DNA of 7,660 bases, from assembly GCA_016197345.1 (NCBI GenBank), contig JACPVY010000642.1, positions 1-7,660 of the forward strand, read 5' to 3'. Within the stretch, counting starts at the first letter, position 1; each line of letters begins with the position of its first letter. Shown piece after piece: positions 6,840 through 7,660 of this stretch. The DNA comes from Burkholderiales bacterium. Its GTDB lineage: Bacteria > Pseudomonadota > Gammaproteobacteria > Burkholderiales > Burkholderiaceae_D. Below the pieces are notes generated by a model. It was not told where the DNA came from. It did no database searches and was given only the letters and a program-made list of their open reading frames with translations. Position numbers and translations under genes: made by a program.

Positions 6840-7455
6840 GATGCCGCCGCAAGGCGGTTTTGCTTATCTGTGGACGCTGATGCTGATCGGTTTTATGGGC
6901 GTGAGTTTGGTGATCGGTAGCCATCTCTATCAAACCACGATGCAGCGCGAAAAAGAAGCGGAATTGCTATTCATCGGGCGCCAGTTTCGCACCGCTTTTG
7001 AACGCTATAAAACTTCTGGCCCGGAAAATGCAAAAGACCAATATCCGGCGACGCTAGAAGATTTGCTGAAAGATCCGCGTTTTCCCAATACGGTAAGGCA
7101 TTTGCGTAAATTCTATCGTGATCCGATGACCGGTAAAAATGAATGGGCGCCAGTGCTGATTAATGGGCGCGTGGTTGGCGTGCATTCTTTATCCGAGCAA
7201 AAACCGATCAAGCAAGATAATTTCGAAGCCGCCGATGCCAGTTTTCGTGGCAAAGATAAGTATTCTGAATGGGTGTTTACGTTTCCACCAGATTTGCTCG
7301 TCAAAGAAAACGGCAAGGATAAAACTGGTGAAGTAGGGACGGGTATCGGCACGCAAAGCCCGAATGGCCCGGTGCCGCCCGTGAGTGGTGGCATGACAGG
7401 CAAAGGAAATACAGGAGTAGTGCCGCCGGATGCGAATGAAGGGAAGGGCAAGTAG
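6811..7455 (+). CDS. Atypical pseudopilin 3 lacking Glu at +5, with Gly/Pro-rich tail
   Basis: The 214-residue product has a prepilin-like cleavage site, QGG16 followed by F17, and a hydrophobic helix at about 17-38 (FAYLWTLMLIGFMG). The mature +5 residue is W21, not the Glu that most pseudopilins use for N-methylation and helix packing. Loss of E5 is known in GspK, which sits at the pseudopilus tip, but this protein is shorter than GspK. Following blocks are QREKEAELLFIGRQFRTAFERYK, YPATLEDLLKDPR and RKFYRDPMTGKNEW, parallel to pseudopilin 1. The tail from about 167 is rich in Gly, Pro, Thr and Lys (NGPVPPVSGGMTGKGNTG) and looks disordered. The start at 6811 is favoured by GGGAAG just upstream and gives a 29-bp overlap with the previous gene. 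ATG 6826 and 6841 are alternatives with weaker sites and leave the mature protein unchanged. A minor or tip pseudopilin role is inferred. It is the last gene of the unit. Confidence 0.85.
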   Translation: MMVCRMINSRMPPQGGFAYLWTLMLIGFMGVSLVIGSHLYQTTMQREKEAELLFIGRQFRTAFERYKTSGPENAKDQYPATLEDLLKDPRFPNTVRHLRKFYRDPMTGKNEWAPVLINGRVVGVHSLSEQKPIKQDNFEAADASFRGKDKYSEWVFTFPPDLLVKENGKDKTGEVGTGIGTQSPNGPVPPVSGGMTGKGNTGVVPPDANEGKGK

Positions 7456-7501
7456 CCGCGCCTTGTCGAAATGAGGGCGAGCAACAAGAGCTACAGACAA
7501 C

Positions 7502-7534
7502 AAAAAACCGCACATCTTTGCAGAGTGTGCGGTT
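7502..7534 (-). terminator. Rho-independent terminator of the tRNA-Leu gene
   Basis: Read on the minus strand, AACCGCACA pairs with TGTGCGGTT in a perfect 9-bp GC-rich stem with an 11-base loop, followed by TTTTTT. This is a standard intrinsic terminator about 30 bp beyond the 3' end of the leftward tRNA-Leu. On the plus strand the stem is not followed by a T-tract, so termination of the convergent pseudopilin operon here would be weaker. No other hairpin with a T-run is seen after the pseudopilin stop at 7455. Confidence 0.85.
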
Positions 7535-7553
7535 CTCGTCGATTTGTGCTACT

Positions 7554-7569
7554 ACCAAGAATTCTTGGT
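7554..7569. repeat. 16-bp perfect palindrome at the tRNA 3' end
   Basis: ACCAAGAATTCTTGGT is fully self-complementary. Its right half is the complement of the tRNA-encoded discriminator and CCA end, so on the minus strand the trailer right after CCA repeats the complement of that end. As a spacer-free palindrome it cannot fold into a normal hairpin. It may be chance, or a trace of processing or of an old integration event. Confidence 0.4.
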
Positions 7570-7650
7570 GCCGAGGGCCGGAATCGAACCGGCACGCCTT
7601 TCGGCGCGGGATTTTGAGTCCCGTGCGTCTACCAATTCCGCCACCTCGGC
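7566..7650 (-). tRNA. tRNA-Leu (anticodon CAA)
   Basis: On the minus strand the gene starts GCCGAGG and ends CCTCGGC-A-CCA, giving a perfect 7-bp acceptor stem, discriminator A and an encoded CCA. The D arm contains TGGCGGAATTGGTAGACGCA, typical of tRNA-Leu. The anticodon stem CGGGA/TCCCG holds the loop CTCAAAA, so the anticodon is CAA (bases 7614-7616 on the plus strand) reading UUG. A long class II variable arm, CGCC-GAAA-GGCG, follows. The T arm is GCCGG-TTCGATT-CCGGC. Total length is 85 bases with CCA. Its promoter must lie beyond the right edge of the window. Confidence 0.97.
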
Positions 7651-7660
7651 AACGGAAGAA

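Noticed and set aside
7502..7534. Hairpin taken as the terminator of the plus-strand pseudopilin operon
   Set aside because: The T-run follows the stem only on the minus strand. On the plus strand the run precedes it as A6, so it serves mainly the tRNA gene.
1..7660. Mobile element, defence system or CRISPR array
   Set aside because: No transposase, integrase, nuclease, toxin-antitoxin pair, spaced direct repeats or terminal inverted repeats were seen. Every stretch is accounted for by metabolic, secretion or tRNA genes and short gaps.

Overview
The window looks like chromosomal DNA from a Gram-negative proteobacterium, probably a betaproteobacterium. Pointers are the type II secretion/type IV pilus-like genes (a GspF-family inner-membrane protein plus pseudopilins), a CybB-type cytochrome b561, a signal-peptide protein with an even number of cysteines as expected for the periplasm, clear Shine-Dalgarno sites, and a tRNA-Leu with an encoded CCA end. 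GC content looks a little above 50% by eye. The exact lineage is inference only. There is no integrase, transposase, phage gene, CRISPR array or rRNA, so this reads as ordinary core or near-core chromosome.

Left part (1 to about 3100, leftward): a cytochrome b561 gene is followed after 14 bp by a large P-type cation-transporting ATPase gene. The ATPase runs off the left edge of the window with probably only its last few residues missing. The two are likely co-transcribed.

Middle (3099 to about 4700): a divergent intergenic region of about 216 bp separates the leftward unit from two rightward genes. These are a 122-residue membrane protein with four predicted helices and a 259-residue secreted protein with six cysteines. 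I recognise neither as a named family. A gap of about 170 bp follows.

Right part (4703 to 7455, rightward): a tightly packed operon encodes one GspF/PilC-type platform protein and three small proteins with type IV prepilin N-termini. All three junctions overlap (ATGA overlap, near contact or overlap, and about 29 bp). Together they would be the inner-membrane platform and pseudopilus parts of a type II secretion or type IV pilus-like machine. The ATPase (GspE), secretin (GspD) and prepilin peptidase it would need are not in the window. The third pseudopilin is unusual: it lacks the +5 glutamate and ends in a Gly/Pro-rich tail.

Far right (7456 to 7660): the operon converges on a leftward tRNA-Leu(CAA) gene that has a strong intrinsic terminator. 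I found no convincing new defence or mobile system. The points most worth a second look are the pseudopilin set, the cytochrome b561/P-type ATPase pairing, the substrate of the ATPase, the cysteine-rich secreted orphan and the excess of GCTAGC.
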